Assembly: GCA_023663185.1 (NCBI GenBank)
Contig: JAMPHY010000001.1
Coordinates: forward strand, 269,148 to 314,893
Origin: Clostridiales bacterium
GTDB lineage: Bacteria > Bacillota > Clostridia > Lachnospirales > Lachnospiraceae
Direction of reading: 5' to 3'
DNA: 45,746 bases
Shown: piece by piece, positions 24,630 through 33,804 of the stretch
How positions within the stretch are numbered: position 1 is the first letter of the stretch
Layout: every line of letters begins with the position of its first letter
Program-made: the position numbers and the translations under genes
The notes under the pieces: generated by a model
Seen by the model: only the letters and a program-made list of their open reading frames with translations
The model's database searches: none
What the model was told of the DNA's origin: nothing

Positions 24630-26990
24630 ATGAAATCATCTGAAAAAACGAAAAACAAACGTCCTATGAGCCTTACTAAAAAAATCGTGCTAAGTATCTT
24701 AGGAATAGCCGTAGTAGCTGTGGCTATATATCTGCTGTATTACGTGATTCATTATGTGTCATATAACAAATACAGAGATTATCTGTCCTCATATGAATAT
24801 GAGCAGGGCACGCAGTATGCTCCGATAGCCGATTCATCGGCGGACGTAGCGGGTATGGAGCTTGTAGCGGAGAATGAGTTCCTTAAATTATATACGGATA
24901 CCGCGACAGCAAGTATCGCAGTATATGATAAGCGCGACGGTTCGGTTACATATTCCAATCCGCCGGATGCGGACAACGACTCTATAGCAAACGCCAGCAT
25001 TAAGAACTATATGAAGTCGCAGTTTATCCTAAGCTATTATAACGCTGACGTAATATCAGCCAATATGGATTCTTATAGTCAGTCCGTAGCAAAGGGACAA
25101 TACAGCATGGAAGGCATTCAAAACGGAATACGTTATATCTATCGTGTAGGAGAGCTTACCACTACCAATGGCTCAGAGGCTATTTCATTTGAAATTCCGC
25201 TTGAGTACAGGCTGAATGGAGACGCTCTTGACGTATCGATTCCGGTAAAAGGTATTAAAGAATACGGAAACGGCGCGGTGCATCGTATACAGCTTCTTAA
25301 CTATCTTGGAGCTGCGTCTAATGCAGAGGACGGATATATCGTAGTGCCGAATGCCTCAGGTTCAATAATAAACTTTAACAACGGCAAGGCGGGCGCGCCG
25401 CTATATTCGCAGTATATCTATGATATTGATCCGCTGGCGGCTAACTATACGACGACAGAGAATGTGGTGAACGCTAAACTGCCGATTTTCGGTATCTGTC
25501 GGGAGAATAGAAGTATTCTTGTGTCAGTGGAAGATGGAGCTTCCACAGCATTAATAAGCGCCAATGTGTCGGGAGCGTTAAACGATTATAACTATGCATA
25601 CCCTACGGTAGTGATTAGAAATACGGATAACTTGAGTATGTTCGGAGATTCTACGCAAGATGTATTCGTGATGGAGCCGAACGCTTATGATATTAACTTT
25701 AAAGTAAAATACACCTTCCTTACGGAAGAAAATAAAGGCTATGCGGGACTTGCAAATTATTACAGGAACCGTCTGATTGCAGAGGGAGTAATTACGCCTT
25801 CCGGAGAAAACGGCGATATTCCGTTATACTACGACATTATTGCAGCGGCAAAGGAAACAGCGCATTTCCTCGGAGTACAGCACCTTAATACCTTTACAAT
25901 GACTACCTTTGATGAAGCCGGAAAGATTTCTGACGATTTGGCGGCAAACGGCGTAAATAACCAGGTCATGAATCTTCAGGGCTGGTTTAACGGCGGATAT
26001 TATCACAATGCTGCACACAATATCAGGGTAGTCTCGAAACTCGGCGGAAAGTCGGGGCTTAAGGACTTACAGAAAACAGTAACCGGAAACGGCGGAAGGC
26101 TGTACGGCGACGTAGCTTTCCAGAAAGTAACGTTTGCGGATAACGGCTATAGCTACAACATGGAAAGTTCGCGTTACTATGGAGCGGGCTATGTAGCGTC
26201 GTTAGGACAGGTAAATCCGACTACGCTTCGTAACACATCAGGGTTGGGATACACAGAGATCAGATATAATCTGATTTCACCGAAGTTCCTGCCAAGATAT
26301 GTGCAGAAGTTTGCGGCGAAGGTAGAGAATATCGATATTGAAGGAATTTCCTTAAGAGACTTAGGCGACGAGTTACATTCCGATAAGAAGCGTACCAATA
26401 TCATCAACAGGGAAGAGGCGCTTGATGTAGTGCTGGCGCAGCTTGATATATTGGAAGGTACGGGCAAGAAGCTGATGACCAATGCCGGAAACGCTTACGC
26501 TTTTGCTTACAGCAGCGACATCATAAACGCGCCGATTACGGATAATGAGTTCACGATTGTAGATGAAAACATTCCGCTCTATGAAATGATTATACATGGC
26601 AGTATTCCCTATTCGACCGAACTTTTGAACTTCCAAGACGAGGAAGACATGACGGGAACAGTGCTTATGGCAATCGAGGCGGGAGCTGCTCCGCATTATG
26701 TGTTTACATGGGAAGAATCCAGCCGCATGAAGAATACCGGTCTGAACAGATACTATGCGACCACATATGAGACATGGAAAGGTGAGGCGGTAGCGGTATA
26801 CAACCAGATTAACGATGCGCTTAAGTACGTGTCGGGAGCTGTTATGACGGACCATCAGATATTGGCTGGCGGAGTCAGGAAGGCAGCTTATGATAACGGA
26901 GTGACAATTTATATTAACTATAATAAAGAGCCGGTGCAGGCGGACGGTCTGGAGATTCCCGCCATGTCGTACAGATTGGAGGGGATATAA
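24630..26990 (+). CDS. DUF5696 protein, membrane-anchored, glycoside-hydrolase-like
   Basis: This 786-residue protein has an N-terminal span (about residues 16-42, positive-inside) and a large outside domain. The first part (about 60-370) looks like a beta-sandwich (ASIAVYDKRDGSVTYSNPP ... DALDVSIPVKGIKEYG). The second (about 390-770) has alternating helices and strands ending in acidic motifs (EGISLRDLGDELHSD at about 571-585; VDENIPLYEMIIHG near 643) like a (beta/alpha)8 glycosidase barrel. It corresponds to the domain of unknown function DUF5696. AGGAGG lies six bases before ATG 24630. The glycosidase-like reading is inference from residue pattern. It lies between the Yip1 gene and the second permease pair. 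Confidence 0.75.
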   Translation: MKSSEKTKNKRPMSLTKKIVLSILGIAVVAVAIYLLYYVIHYVSYNKYRDYLSSYEYEQGTQYAPIADSSADVAGMELVAENEFLKLYTDTATASIAVYDKRDGSVTYSNPPDADNDSIANASIKNYMKSQFILSYYNADVISANMDSYSQSVAKGQYSMEGIQNGIRYIYRVGELTTTNGSEAISFEIPLEYRLNGDALDVSIPVKGIKEYGNGAVHRIQLLNYLGAASNAEDGYIVVPNASGSIINFNNGKAGAPLYSQYIYDIDPLAANYTTTENVVNAKLPIFGICRENRSILVSVEDGASTALISANVSGALNDYNYAYPTVVIRNTDNLSMFGDSTQDVFVMEPNAYDINFKVKYTFLTEENKGYAGLANYYRNRLIAEGVITPSGENGDIPLYYDIIAAAKETAHFLGVQHLNTFTMTTFDEAGKISDDLAANGVNNQVMNLQGWFNGGYYHNAAHNIRVVSKLGGKSGLKDLQKTVTGNGGRLYGDVAFQKVTFADNGYSYNMESSRYYGAGYVASLGQVNPTTLRNTSGLGYTEIRYNLISPKFLPRYVQKFAAKVENIDIEGISLRDLGDELHSDKKRTNIINREEALDVVLAQLDILEGTGKKLMTNAGNAYAFAYSSDIINAPITDNEFTIVDENIPLYEMIIHGSIPYSTELLNFQDEEDMTGTVLMAIEAGAAPHYVFTWEESSRMKNTGLNRYYATTYETWKGEAVAVYNQINDALKYVSGAVMTDHQILAGGVRKAAYDNGVTIYINYNKEPVQADGLEIPAMSYRLEGI

Positions 26991-27944
26991 ATGAGTAAGG
27001 CAGAAGTGAAAAATGCTGAAGTAAAAAAGAGAAAAAAAATGACGCTTCTCCAAAAACGCAGTCGGACCGGATATCTGTTCATTCTGCCGTGGTTTATAGG
27101 CTTCATACTGTTCTATGTGAGGTCGCTGTTTATAACCGGTCAGTTTGCTTTTTCCAATCTGACCATAGATGCGATAAACGGTGGATACAATCTGGAATGG
27201 GTAGGACTTGAGAACTTCCGTTATGCCTTTAGGGTACACGGAACGTTCAAGCAGGTGCTTACAAGCTCGGTTATGAATATGCTGATAGACGTGCCGTTAA
27301 TTATCTTTTTCAGTTTGTTTATGGCTATGTTATTAAATAAGAAGTTTCCCGGAAGGGCGATTGTGCGTGCAATCTTCTTCCTGCCGGTAATACTTAATTC
27401 CAGCGCCATATCTTCGGCGATGGAGATGTGCAGTCAGATGATGCAGGGCGGTCTTGCCACTCAAGCGGCGGAAGTAACGGCTACTGCCGGCAGCACGATA
27501 GCGTTTGATATTGATTATTTGATAGATATATTTATGAGCTTAGGGCTTCCGGCTACGATACTGGATTATATCGTGGCGGCGGTAGCAAGAATCAATGATA
27601 TCATCTCAGCATCGGGAGTACAGATAATCATTTTTATCGCTGCATTGCAGTCCATTCCGGGCTCTATGTATGAGGTTGCTAAGATCGAAGGCGCGACAGG
27701 TTATGAGACCTTCTGGAAGGTGACATTCCCGATGGTAATGCCGCACATTATTACCAACGTGGTATATACGATCGTGGACAGCTTCACAGAGAGTCAGGTT
27801 GTAGACCTTGCCTACGAAACGGCGTTTACACAAATGAATTATGGGCTCAGTTCCGTATTCAGTCTCGTCAGCACGGCAATTACCTGCGTAATACTGGTTG
27901 TCGTATGCGGAGCTATACAGAAGCGGACATTCTATTATAACTAG
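26991..27944 (+). CDS. Sugar ABC importer permease (LplB/MalF-type), second importer
   Basis: This 317-residue permease has a charged N terminus, six spans and the EAA loop YEVAKIEGATGYETFWKVTFP. The longer loop between spans (residues 150-190, hydrophobic and Ala/Thr-rich) is notable. The start follows the DUF5696 stop codon directly, with GGAGGGGATATAA in front, so translation is probably coupled. It is the first subunit of the second importer in this operon. Confidence 0.9.
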   Translation: MSKAEVKNAEVKKRKKMTLLQKRSRTGYLFILPWFIGFILFYVRSLFITGQFAFSNLTIDAINGGYNLEWVGLENFRYAFRVHGTFKQVLTSSVMNMLIDVPLIIFFSLFMAMLLNKKFPGRAIVRAIFFLPVILNSSAISSAMEMCSQMMQGGLATQAAEVTATAGSTIAFDIDYLIDIFMSLGLPATILDYIVAAVARINDIISASGVQIIIFIAALQSIPGSMYEVAKIEGATGYETFWKVTFPMVMPHIITNVVYTIVDSFTESQVVDLAYETAFTQMNYGLSSVFSLVSTAITCVILVVVCGAIQKRTFYYN

Positions 27945-27961
27945 GAAGGGAGAGAAAGAGA

Positions 27962-28951
27962 ATGCCAAAAGAAGCAGTTAAAAAGAATTATTTCGCAAGA
28001 ATGAAAGCAGTATTTCAGGATCCCGACCAGACTAAGAGCCTGCTTAACAATATTAAGAACTTTATCTTAACGATTGGAAGGATAGCCATTCTGGTAGGAG
28101 TCGGGTATGTGATTCTTTCCCCGGTAATAGGATTGTTCGTCAATTCCATTTCCTCAAATAAGGACGCATATAACCCAATGGTATTTATCCTGCCACAAGA
28201 GCCTACGTTGGAAAGATACCAGCTTACGATAGAGCGGCTTGGCTATTTTTCCACGATGGGTAAGGACCTGTTATATACGCTTACATTGACAGTATTAGAG
28301 TTGGTTGTTTGCTCTATGGTTGGCTACGGTTTCGCCAGATTTGATTTTCCGCTTAAGAAGATTCTCTTTGGCTGCGTAGTCGTAATGATAGTAATACCTT
28401 CGCATGTCATCATGCTTCCGGTATATATGACTTTTAGAAATTTTGATCCGTTCGGAATGGTAACGGCAATCAGAGGCACCTCAGGTCTGATGGGAACGGT
28501 GGTTCCTATGTATATCATGACGTTATTTGGGTGCGGAGTCAGGTCAGGACTATATATTTATATATTTAATCAGTTCTTCCGCGGGCTGCCTAAGGAAATA
28601 GAAGAGGCGGCGTTAGTGGATGGGGCAGGCGTATGGTACACATATTTCAGAATCATGCTTGTGAACGCCATGCCCGCTGTCATAACGGTAACGGTATTTT
28701 CAGTCGTATGGCAGTTTAATGATACTTTCTTTGCGAAGCTATTTCTGATAAGCCAAGATGTGGTAATCAGTAAGAAGATATCTGCGCTGCAAAGCACTAT
28801 TGCGAATATTGATAAGATTCTGGACGTTACGATTCAGGAGCTTTATCTGGATGCGGGTATCATACTGGTAATATTACCTATCATCATTATCTATTGTGTG
28901 CTGCAGAAATACTTTATAGAAGGCGTGGAGAGAAGCGGTATCGTAGGATAA
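27962..28951 (+). CDS. Sugar ABC importer permease (MalG-type), second importer
   Basis: This 329-residue permease is the partner of the preceding one. It has six spans, an early loop with SPVIGLFVNSISSNKDAYNP, and the EAA loop EEAALVDGAGVWYTYFRIML. GGAAGGGAGAG lies just upstream of the start. It follows the sister gene after 17 bases. The expected partner binding protein is the lipoprotein encoded at 30961-32517. Confidence 0.9.
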   Translation: MPKEAVKKNYFARMKAVFQDPDQTKSLLNNIKNFILTIGRIAILVGVGYVILSPVIGLFVNSISSNKDAYNPMVFILPQEPTLERYQLTIERLGYFSTMGKDLLYTLTLTVLELVVCSMVGYGFARFDFPLKKILFGCVVVMIVIPSHVIMLPVYMTFRNFDPFGMVTAIRGTSGLMGTVVPMYIMTLFGCGVRSGLYIYIFNQFFRGLPKEIEEAALVDGAGVWYTYFRIMLVNAMPAVITVTVFSVVWQFNDTFFAKLFLISQDVVISKKISALQSTIANIDKILDVTIQELYLDAGIILVILPIIIIYCVLQKYFIEGVERSGIVG

Positions 28952-29005
28952 CCTTCACCCTGCCTATCTCATCAACTTTACAATAAAAAAGGAGGAATGA
29001 AAAAG

Positions 29006-30928
29006 TTGAAGACGAAAAAATTATTAGCCTGTCTTATGGCGGGCGCAATGGTACTTTCTCTGACAGCTTGCGGCAATGACTCAGGAACGACGCCTGAACA
29101 GACTGAGACAGAAAATGTCACAGAGACTCAGACGCCAGAAGAGACGCAGCCGGAGGCACCGACAGAGAGTACGGAAGCTGAGACTCCCGCAGTAGTGGAA
29201 GCCAGCGTGGATTTTGAAGATGGCAACTGCGGTTTCGCAGCAGCCTACATGCAGCCCGGCAATGCAGCGGAAATAGAGCTGTCAGTTGCCGACTTTAACG
29301 GCAGCAAGGCTCTTCAGGTGAAGAACCTGAACGGAAATGTTCCGTTTGTAGCTATTGATGTAGCAAGTCTGCTGGGTGCAGACATATCCAAAGTAGCGAA
29401 TATCGAAATGGATATGGGCGTATCATTTGAGAGCGGCAAGTTCAGTGCAGTTTCAGGCGCTATTCTGACATGGAGCGGTGATGATGCGCATGAGACTTCT
29501 ACCGACTGGAGCGTATATATGGAAAACGCTAATCCGAAAACCGCTGCGGTTGCAGTAGACGGATTTGTGGCAGATGCAGGCAATGTTCTTATTGTCAGCC
29601 TGTCAAGTGACGTCAGTGCGGACGCGGGTACAGGAAATGCAACGCTTTATATTGATAACATTCGTTTCTTAGACGCCTCAGGCGCATTAGTAGGCGCGGA
29701 TTCTTCCGTAGCTTTCGTAGCTCCTGACGGATTTGAGAGCAGCGGTCCTGACAGAAGCAATCTTGCAGGTTTGACAAAAGCTGTTGAGTTCACAGGCTTT
29801 GCAACATCAGCAGGCGGCTGGGGACAGGCAGGCTTTGATATGCCTCAGGAAATTATCGACGCCTTAGTACCGGGCTCAGTAGTTGAAATAAACTACACCA
29901 GCACCACAGGCAATATGTGGCTGGTAATGCCTTCAGCGGCAGCAGGCTGGATGAGAGTCGGAGTAGGCGATGCGGACGGCAGCGGACAGGAATATGCTTA
30001 TACTAATAATTCAGGCACTACAGCACAGGTAACATACGAGCAGCTTGCAGCAGTATGCGGCGACGACGTATCTACATGGGGCGCAACCATGCAGTGTGAG
30101 TCAGACGGCGACTGGGAAGTATTCTCAGTTAAAGTAGGTCAGGCAGCTCCTTCATATGCAGGTTTGCAGGGTGCAGTTGAACTGGAAGGCTTCTCTAAGT
30201 CAGCAGGCGGCTGGGCTCAGGACGGTATGGATATGACTCAGGAATTTATCGACGCCTTAGTACCGGGTTCTGTAGTACAGATTGATTACTCAAGCTCAAC
30301 AGACAATATGTGGATAGTAATGCCCGGAGCAACAGCAGGCTGGATGAGAGTCGGAGTAGGCGATGCAGATGGCAGCGGTCAGGGTTACGCATTATGCGAC
30401 GGTTCTAAGTGCTATATCACATATGAGACTCTGGCAGAAATCTGCGGCGACGACGTATCTGCATGGGGTACAACCTTACAGTGTGAGTCTGACGGCGACT
30501 GGGAAGTATATTCAGTTAAAGTTGGAACTCCTATAGAGTTTAAGCCTATCAACCACATTGTAAGTCTGGAAGGCTTCGCTAAAGCAGCAGACGGCTGGGC
30601 TCAGGACGGTATGGATATGACTCAGGAATTTATCGACGCCTTAGTACCGGGTTCAGTAATAACCATCTCTTATGCAAGCGATACCGGCAATATGTGGGTA
30701 GTAATGCCCGGAGCAACGGCAGGCTGGATGAGAGTCGGAGTAGGCGATGCAGACGGAAGCGGACAGGGATATGCAGCATGTGATGGTTCTACCTGTCAGA
30801 TTCCTTATGAGATGATTGCAGAATACTGCGGAGACGACGTATCTGCATGGGGTACAACAATACAGTGTGAGTCAGACGGGGCATGGGAAGTATACAGCAT
30901 GTCAATCGGTCAGTCACCTGTAGAATAA
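29006..30928 (+). CDS. Surface lipoprotein with one beta-sandwich and three tandem modules
   Basis: This protein of 640 residues starts at TTG 29006, ten bases after GGAGG; ATG 28997 is in frame but only two bases from that site. The lipobox LTAC puts the lipidated cysteine at residue 22. A Thr/Glu/Pro-rich linker follows, then a jelly-roll-like domain (about 65-235), then three copies of a module of about 120 residues. Each copy repeats ALVPGSV, the core NMWxVMPxAxAGWMRVGVGD, CGDDVS, and QCESDG(D/A)WEV. Conserved Trp and Asp suggest sugar binding. It has no catalytic motif that I can see. Placed between permeases and a binding protein, it probably captures glycan at the surface. Confidence 0.82.
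   Translation: MKTKKLLACLMAGAMVLSLTACGNDSGTTPEQTETENVTETQTPEETQPEAPTESTEAETPAVVEASVDFEDGNCGFAAAYMQPGNAAEIELSVADFNGSKALQVKNLNGNVPFVAIDVASLLGADISKVANIEMDMGVSFESGKFSAVSGAILTWSGDDAHETSTDWSVYMENANPKTAAVAVDGFVADAGNVLIVSLSSDVSADAGTGNATLYIDNIRFLDASGALVGADSSVAFVAPDGFESSGPDRSNLAGLTKAVEFTGFATSAGGWGQAGFDMPQEIIDALVPGSVVEINYTSTTGNMWLVMPSAAAGWMRVGVGDADGSGQEYAYTNNSGTTAQVTYEQLAAVCGDDVSTWGATMQCESDGDWEVFSVKVGQAAPSYAGLQGAVELEGFSKSAGGWAQDGMDMTQEFIDALVPGSVVQIDYSSSTDNMWIVMPGATAGWMRVGVGDADGSGQGYALCDGSKCYITYETLAEICGDDVSAWGTTLQCESDGDWEVYSVKVGTPIEFKPINHIVSLEGFAKAADGWAQDGMDMTQEFIDALVPGSVITISYASDTGNMWVVMPGATAGWMRVGVGDADGSGQGYAACDGSTCQIPYEMIAEYCGDDVSAWGTTIQCESDGAWEVYSMSIGQSPVE
29762..30913 (+). repeat. Three tandem DNA/protein modules inside the lipoprotein gene
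   Basis: Copies start near 29762, 30161 and 30548, each about 365-385 bp. Copies 2 and 3 are the most alike; long exact stretches such as those around 29945, 30339 and 30723 are shared by all three. The pattern indicates duplication within the gene followed by divergence or gene conversion. Confidence 0.9.
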
Positions 30929-30960
30929 TAGTAAGGAATAAGGAAGGAGAATAAGCAGGA

Positions 30961-32517
30961 ATGAAAAATATGAAGAAATTTTTAGCTCTTGGTCTTGCAG
31001 TAGTTATGACGTTGTCACTTGCGGCATGTGGAAACAGCTCAGGCGGTAACAGCAGCGCTAATACTGATACTAATACCAATACTAACGTCGGCACCGATAC
31101 AAATTCCGACACCGGTAATGCAAGCGCTTCTTCGGCAGCGCCGAGCGATGTATATATCGGTACATGGTGGACAGAGCATACATTTTATGATAGTAACAAT
31201 ACCGACATCTCTGATAAGAGCGATTGGGAGTCATGTCAGGATAAAGAGGGGCAGGACGAGGCTACGCTTAGCCAGAATGCACTCAATCGTCAGTCACATC
31301 AGATGATGTTTGATAACAAGAGTAAGATTGAAGAGAAGTACGGCATTAAATTCTATTTTAATAACCTTACATATTCGGGTTGTAAAGAGTCCATCAATAC
31401 TTCCATTATGGCAGGAAGCCCGGACTGCGATATCTATCTGGTAGAGCCCGGCGTAGGTATTCCTGCACAGCTTAATGGTCTTGCAGTAGACTTAAAGACC
31501 ATTCTTCCGGAAGATGATGATATATTTACTGAGCAGAAGAATGTGTCCTATCTGGATATCGGAGATGGCAAGGCATGTCTGATCGTAAGAGCAGAAGCTC
31601 AGGCTCAGGTTGCATCTACTTATCCGTTGGCATTCAACGTTCAGATGTTAGAGGATAACAATCTGGAAGATCCCAGAGATTTATGGGAGCGCGGCGAGTG
31701 GACATGGGATAAGTTCAATGAATATATGCAGGTACTTACTCAGGATACCGACGGCGACGGTCAGATTGACCAGTATGGATACTGCGGTTATGAAAATGAG
31801 ACTTTATCAGAGCTGATGATGAGCAACGGCACAGGAATCGCTATGGGACCTAACGAGTCATTATCATCTTCTGCTACAGGTGAAGTTTTACAGCAGATTT
31901 ATGATATGTACAACGTAAATAACGTATGTTATCCTTATGATTTCACAGGAACACCCTCAGACAGCATGAGAAATCAGTATACACAGGGTAATATCGGTTT
32001 CTTCCCTTGCGCAGCATGGATTCAGTCAGGTAACGGAGATTATGACTGGGACGGCACGCTTGGAACTACACTTCCTTTTGATGTTGCGTATGTACGCTGG
32101 CCGGTAGGTCCTTCTGGAAACAAAGATACCAATGCTGGAAAGAACGCTCTTGGCGGTGAGTTCTATATGATAGCGGCAGGCGGCAAGAATCCTGAGCAGG
32201 CTTATCATGTACTCTATGATATGTGGAACTGGTATGACGGTGATACATCTATCCGTGACTCTAAAGAGCTGATGAGCTGGTGGTACAGAGTAACCGCAAA
32301 GGATACTGAGCTTCAGGACGCAAACTTCGACGTAATGTTTGAGTGTGGCGCAAAGACAGGTCTTGACTTGTGGGAGAGCTTAGGCGTTCAGTATCAGAGA
32401 GATGGAGACGATAAGAATGCACTTGAGATGCTTATCAATGGCGAGATGACTCCCGCTCAGTTCCAAGAGTCCTTCAAGCAGCAGGTACAAGATGGACTTG
32501 ACGCATACTTCGGTTAA
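30961..32517 (+). CDS. Sugar ABC importer solute-binding lipoprotein, second importer
   Basis: This 518-residue lipoprotein has MKNMKKFLALGLAVVMTLS and lipobox LAAC, with the lipidated cysteine at residue 23, then an Asn/Thr/Asp/Ser-rich linker to about residue 60. The mature part is a family 1 solute-binding fold (PSDVYIGTWWTEHTFY ... MAGSPDCDIYLVEPG ... WERGEWTWDKFNEYM ... DTDGDGQIDQYGYCGY). The latter stretch resembles a calcium-binding DxDxDG loop common in such proteins. AAGGAG lies about ten bases before ATG 30961; ATG 30970 is possible. It ends the operon and is followed by a terminator. Confidence 0.9.
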   Translation: MKNMKKFLALGLAVVMTLSLAACGNSSGGNSSANTDTNTNTNVGTDTNSDTGNASASSAAPSDVYIGTWWTEHTFYDSNNTDISDKSDWESCQDKEGQDEATLSQNALNRQSHQMMFDNKSKIEEKYGIKFYFNNLTYSGCKESINTSIMAGSPDCDIYLVEPGVGIPAQLNGLAVDLKTILPEDDDIFTEQKNVSYLDIGDGKACLIVRAEAQAQVASTYPLAFNVQMLEDNNLEDPRDLWERGEWTWDKFNEYMQVLTQDTDGDGQIDQYGYCGYENETLSELMMSNGTGIAMGPNESLSSSATGEVLQQIYDMYNVNNVCYPYDFTGTPSDSMRNQYTQGNIGFFPCAAWIQSGNGDYDWDGTLGTTLPFDVAYVRWPVGPSGNKDTNAGKNALGGEFYMIAAGGKNPEQAYHVLYDMWNWYDGDTSIRDSKELMSWWYRVTAKDTELQDANFDVMFECGAKTGLDLWESLGVQYQRDGDDKNALEMLINGEMTPAQFQESFKQQVQDGLDAYFG

Positions 32518-32595
32518 GAGGCAGGACGTAAAGGACGAAGAATAGCAAGCGAGTTTGTACGCGAGTAAAGCGAGTGCAAAATAAAAGTTACAGAG

Positions 32596-32627
32596 AACCG
32601 GAATGGCTTAGGCTGTTCCGGTTTTTT
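32596..32627 (+). terminator. Rho-independent terminator of glycan operon
   Basis: AACCGGAA (32596-32603) pairs perfectly with TTCCGGTT (32616-32623), overlapping a six-T tract to 32627. It lies about 80 bases after the last gene of the glycan operon. Confidence 0.88.
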
Positions 32628-32663
32628 GCGTGGAGAGAAATTTTGCATAAAGTTAAATTATGT

Positions 32664-32692
32664 TTGAAAAAGAAAAATTTTTTTAGTATAAT
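32664..32692 (+). promoter_or_regulatory. Predicted promoter of Rpn-type nuclease gene
   Basis: TTGAAA (32664-32669) and TATAAT (32687-32692) with a 17-base A/T-rich spacer form a near-consensus vegetative promoter about 65 bases before the gene start. Confidence 0.72.
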
Positions 32693-32757
32693 GAAATCAC
32701 GGCGGGGGCTGAACAATCTTAATAAATATATATTATAGGGAAGGTGGGCAAACGCCG

Positions 32758-33744
32758 TTGAAAACAGATACAATAACGAAAGATTATGTAAAAGATACAG
32801 GAATATTTGTGGATATTTTTAACTATTATATTTATGATGGCAGACAGGTTATTCGTCCTGAGCAGCTTATTGAACGGGATTCCGCCAAAATAGCGCTGCC
32901 GTATGGTGATGACGGTGCAGTAGTTCCGGTGCAGAGGTTCCGCGATGTGCAGAAATTGTACGCCGCCATGACAGATGGTAAGACAGAATATGTGCTTTAT
33001 GGCGCGGAGAACCAAGCGGAAATCCAATATGCTATGGCGGTAAAGAATAATTTGTATGATGCGTTGGAATATGCAGGTCAGGTGGAGGAAGCCGCCAAGT
33101 CACACCGGAAGGAAATGAAAAATAAGGCTGTGGGATTTCATAGTAAAGAACAGGGCGGAGAGGATAAAAAGGCTCTGGGTTCGGGTGAATTTTTGAGTGG
33201 TTTCTGGAAAGGGGATAGGCTGATACCGTCCATTACAGTAACTATTTATTTTGGCTCGGAAGAATGGGACGGACCGTTAAGCCTGTTTGATATGATGGAC
33301 ATATCAGACCGGAATGTGCTTGACTGTATGGATAATTACCATGTGCGGCTGATTGCGCCGGCGCAGATGTCAGATGATGAAATAATGAAATTTCAGTCCA
33401 GTTTAAGAGAAGTTCTGCTTTTTATCAAATACTCTAAGGATAAGGAAAATCTAAGCAGGGTATTGAAAATGAATGAGAAGCGTTTTCGGGAAGTGGAGCG
33501 CAGGGCGGCAGATGTAATTCAGGCGATTACAAATGCGGAAATGAAATATGATGAAAGTGAGGCGAAGGTTGATATGTGTCAGGCTATTAAGGAGATGCGG
33601 GAAGAAGAAAGGCAAGGCGGTAAGCTGGAAAAAGCTCAGGAAGATGCCAGAAGTTTTTATGAGCTTGGCGTAGATATTGAAAAGATAGCTCAGGGCGTGG
33701 GATATAATGTAGAGACAGTAAAAGGCTGGATTGGTATTGAATAA
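32758..33744 (+). CDS. Rpn/YhgA-like family protein (PD-(D/E)XK nuclease type)
   Basis: This 328-residue protein belongs to the family often labelled transposase YhgA-like or Rpn recombination-promoting nuclease. The region TEYVLYGAENQAEIQYAMAV followed by NNLYDALEY matches the conserved nuclease core, in which an acidic residue and the E-x-Q pair form the active site. The C-terminal 60 residues are helical and charged. The start is TTG 32758, nine bases after GGAAGGTGGG; no better ATG lies nearby. It is flanked by its own promoter and has no transposon ends around it. Copies of this family are numerous in Lachnospiraceae, with unclear cellular role. Confidence 0.78.
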   Translation: MKTDTITKDYVKDTGIFVDIFNYYIYDGRQVIRPEQLIERDSAKIALPYGDDGAVVPVQRFRDVQKLYAAMTDGKTEYVLYGAENQAEIQYAMAVKNNLYDALEYAGQVEEAAKSHRKEMKNKAVGFHSKEQGGEDKKALGSGEFLSGFWKGDRLIPSITVTIYFGSEEWDGPLSLFDMMDISDRNVLDCMDNYHVRLIAPAQMSDDEIMKFQSSLREVLLFIKYSKDKENLSRVLKMNEKRFREVERRAADVIQAITNAEMKYDESEAKVDMCQAIKEMREEERQGGKLEKAQEDARSFYELGVDIEKIAQGVGYNVETVKGWIGIE

Positions 33745-33804
33745 CGGCTGGGGAATATGATAAAGTAGTATTGTTTCAGGGAAATTTAAAAGGAGATTAA
33801 TACT

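Noticed and set aside
26373-27239. 288-codon minus-strand frame over the DUF5696/permease junction
   Set aside because: It spans the end of one clear gene and the start of the next on the other strand, and its product matches nothing I recognise.
32758-33744. Insertion sequence around the YhgA-like gene
   Set aside because: No terminal inverted repeats or target duplications are visible around it, and it has its own promoter like a resident gene.
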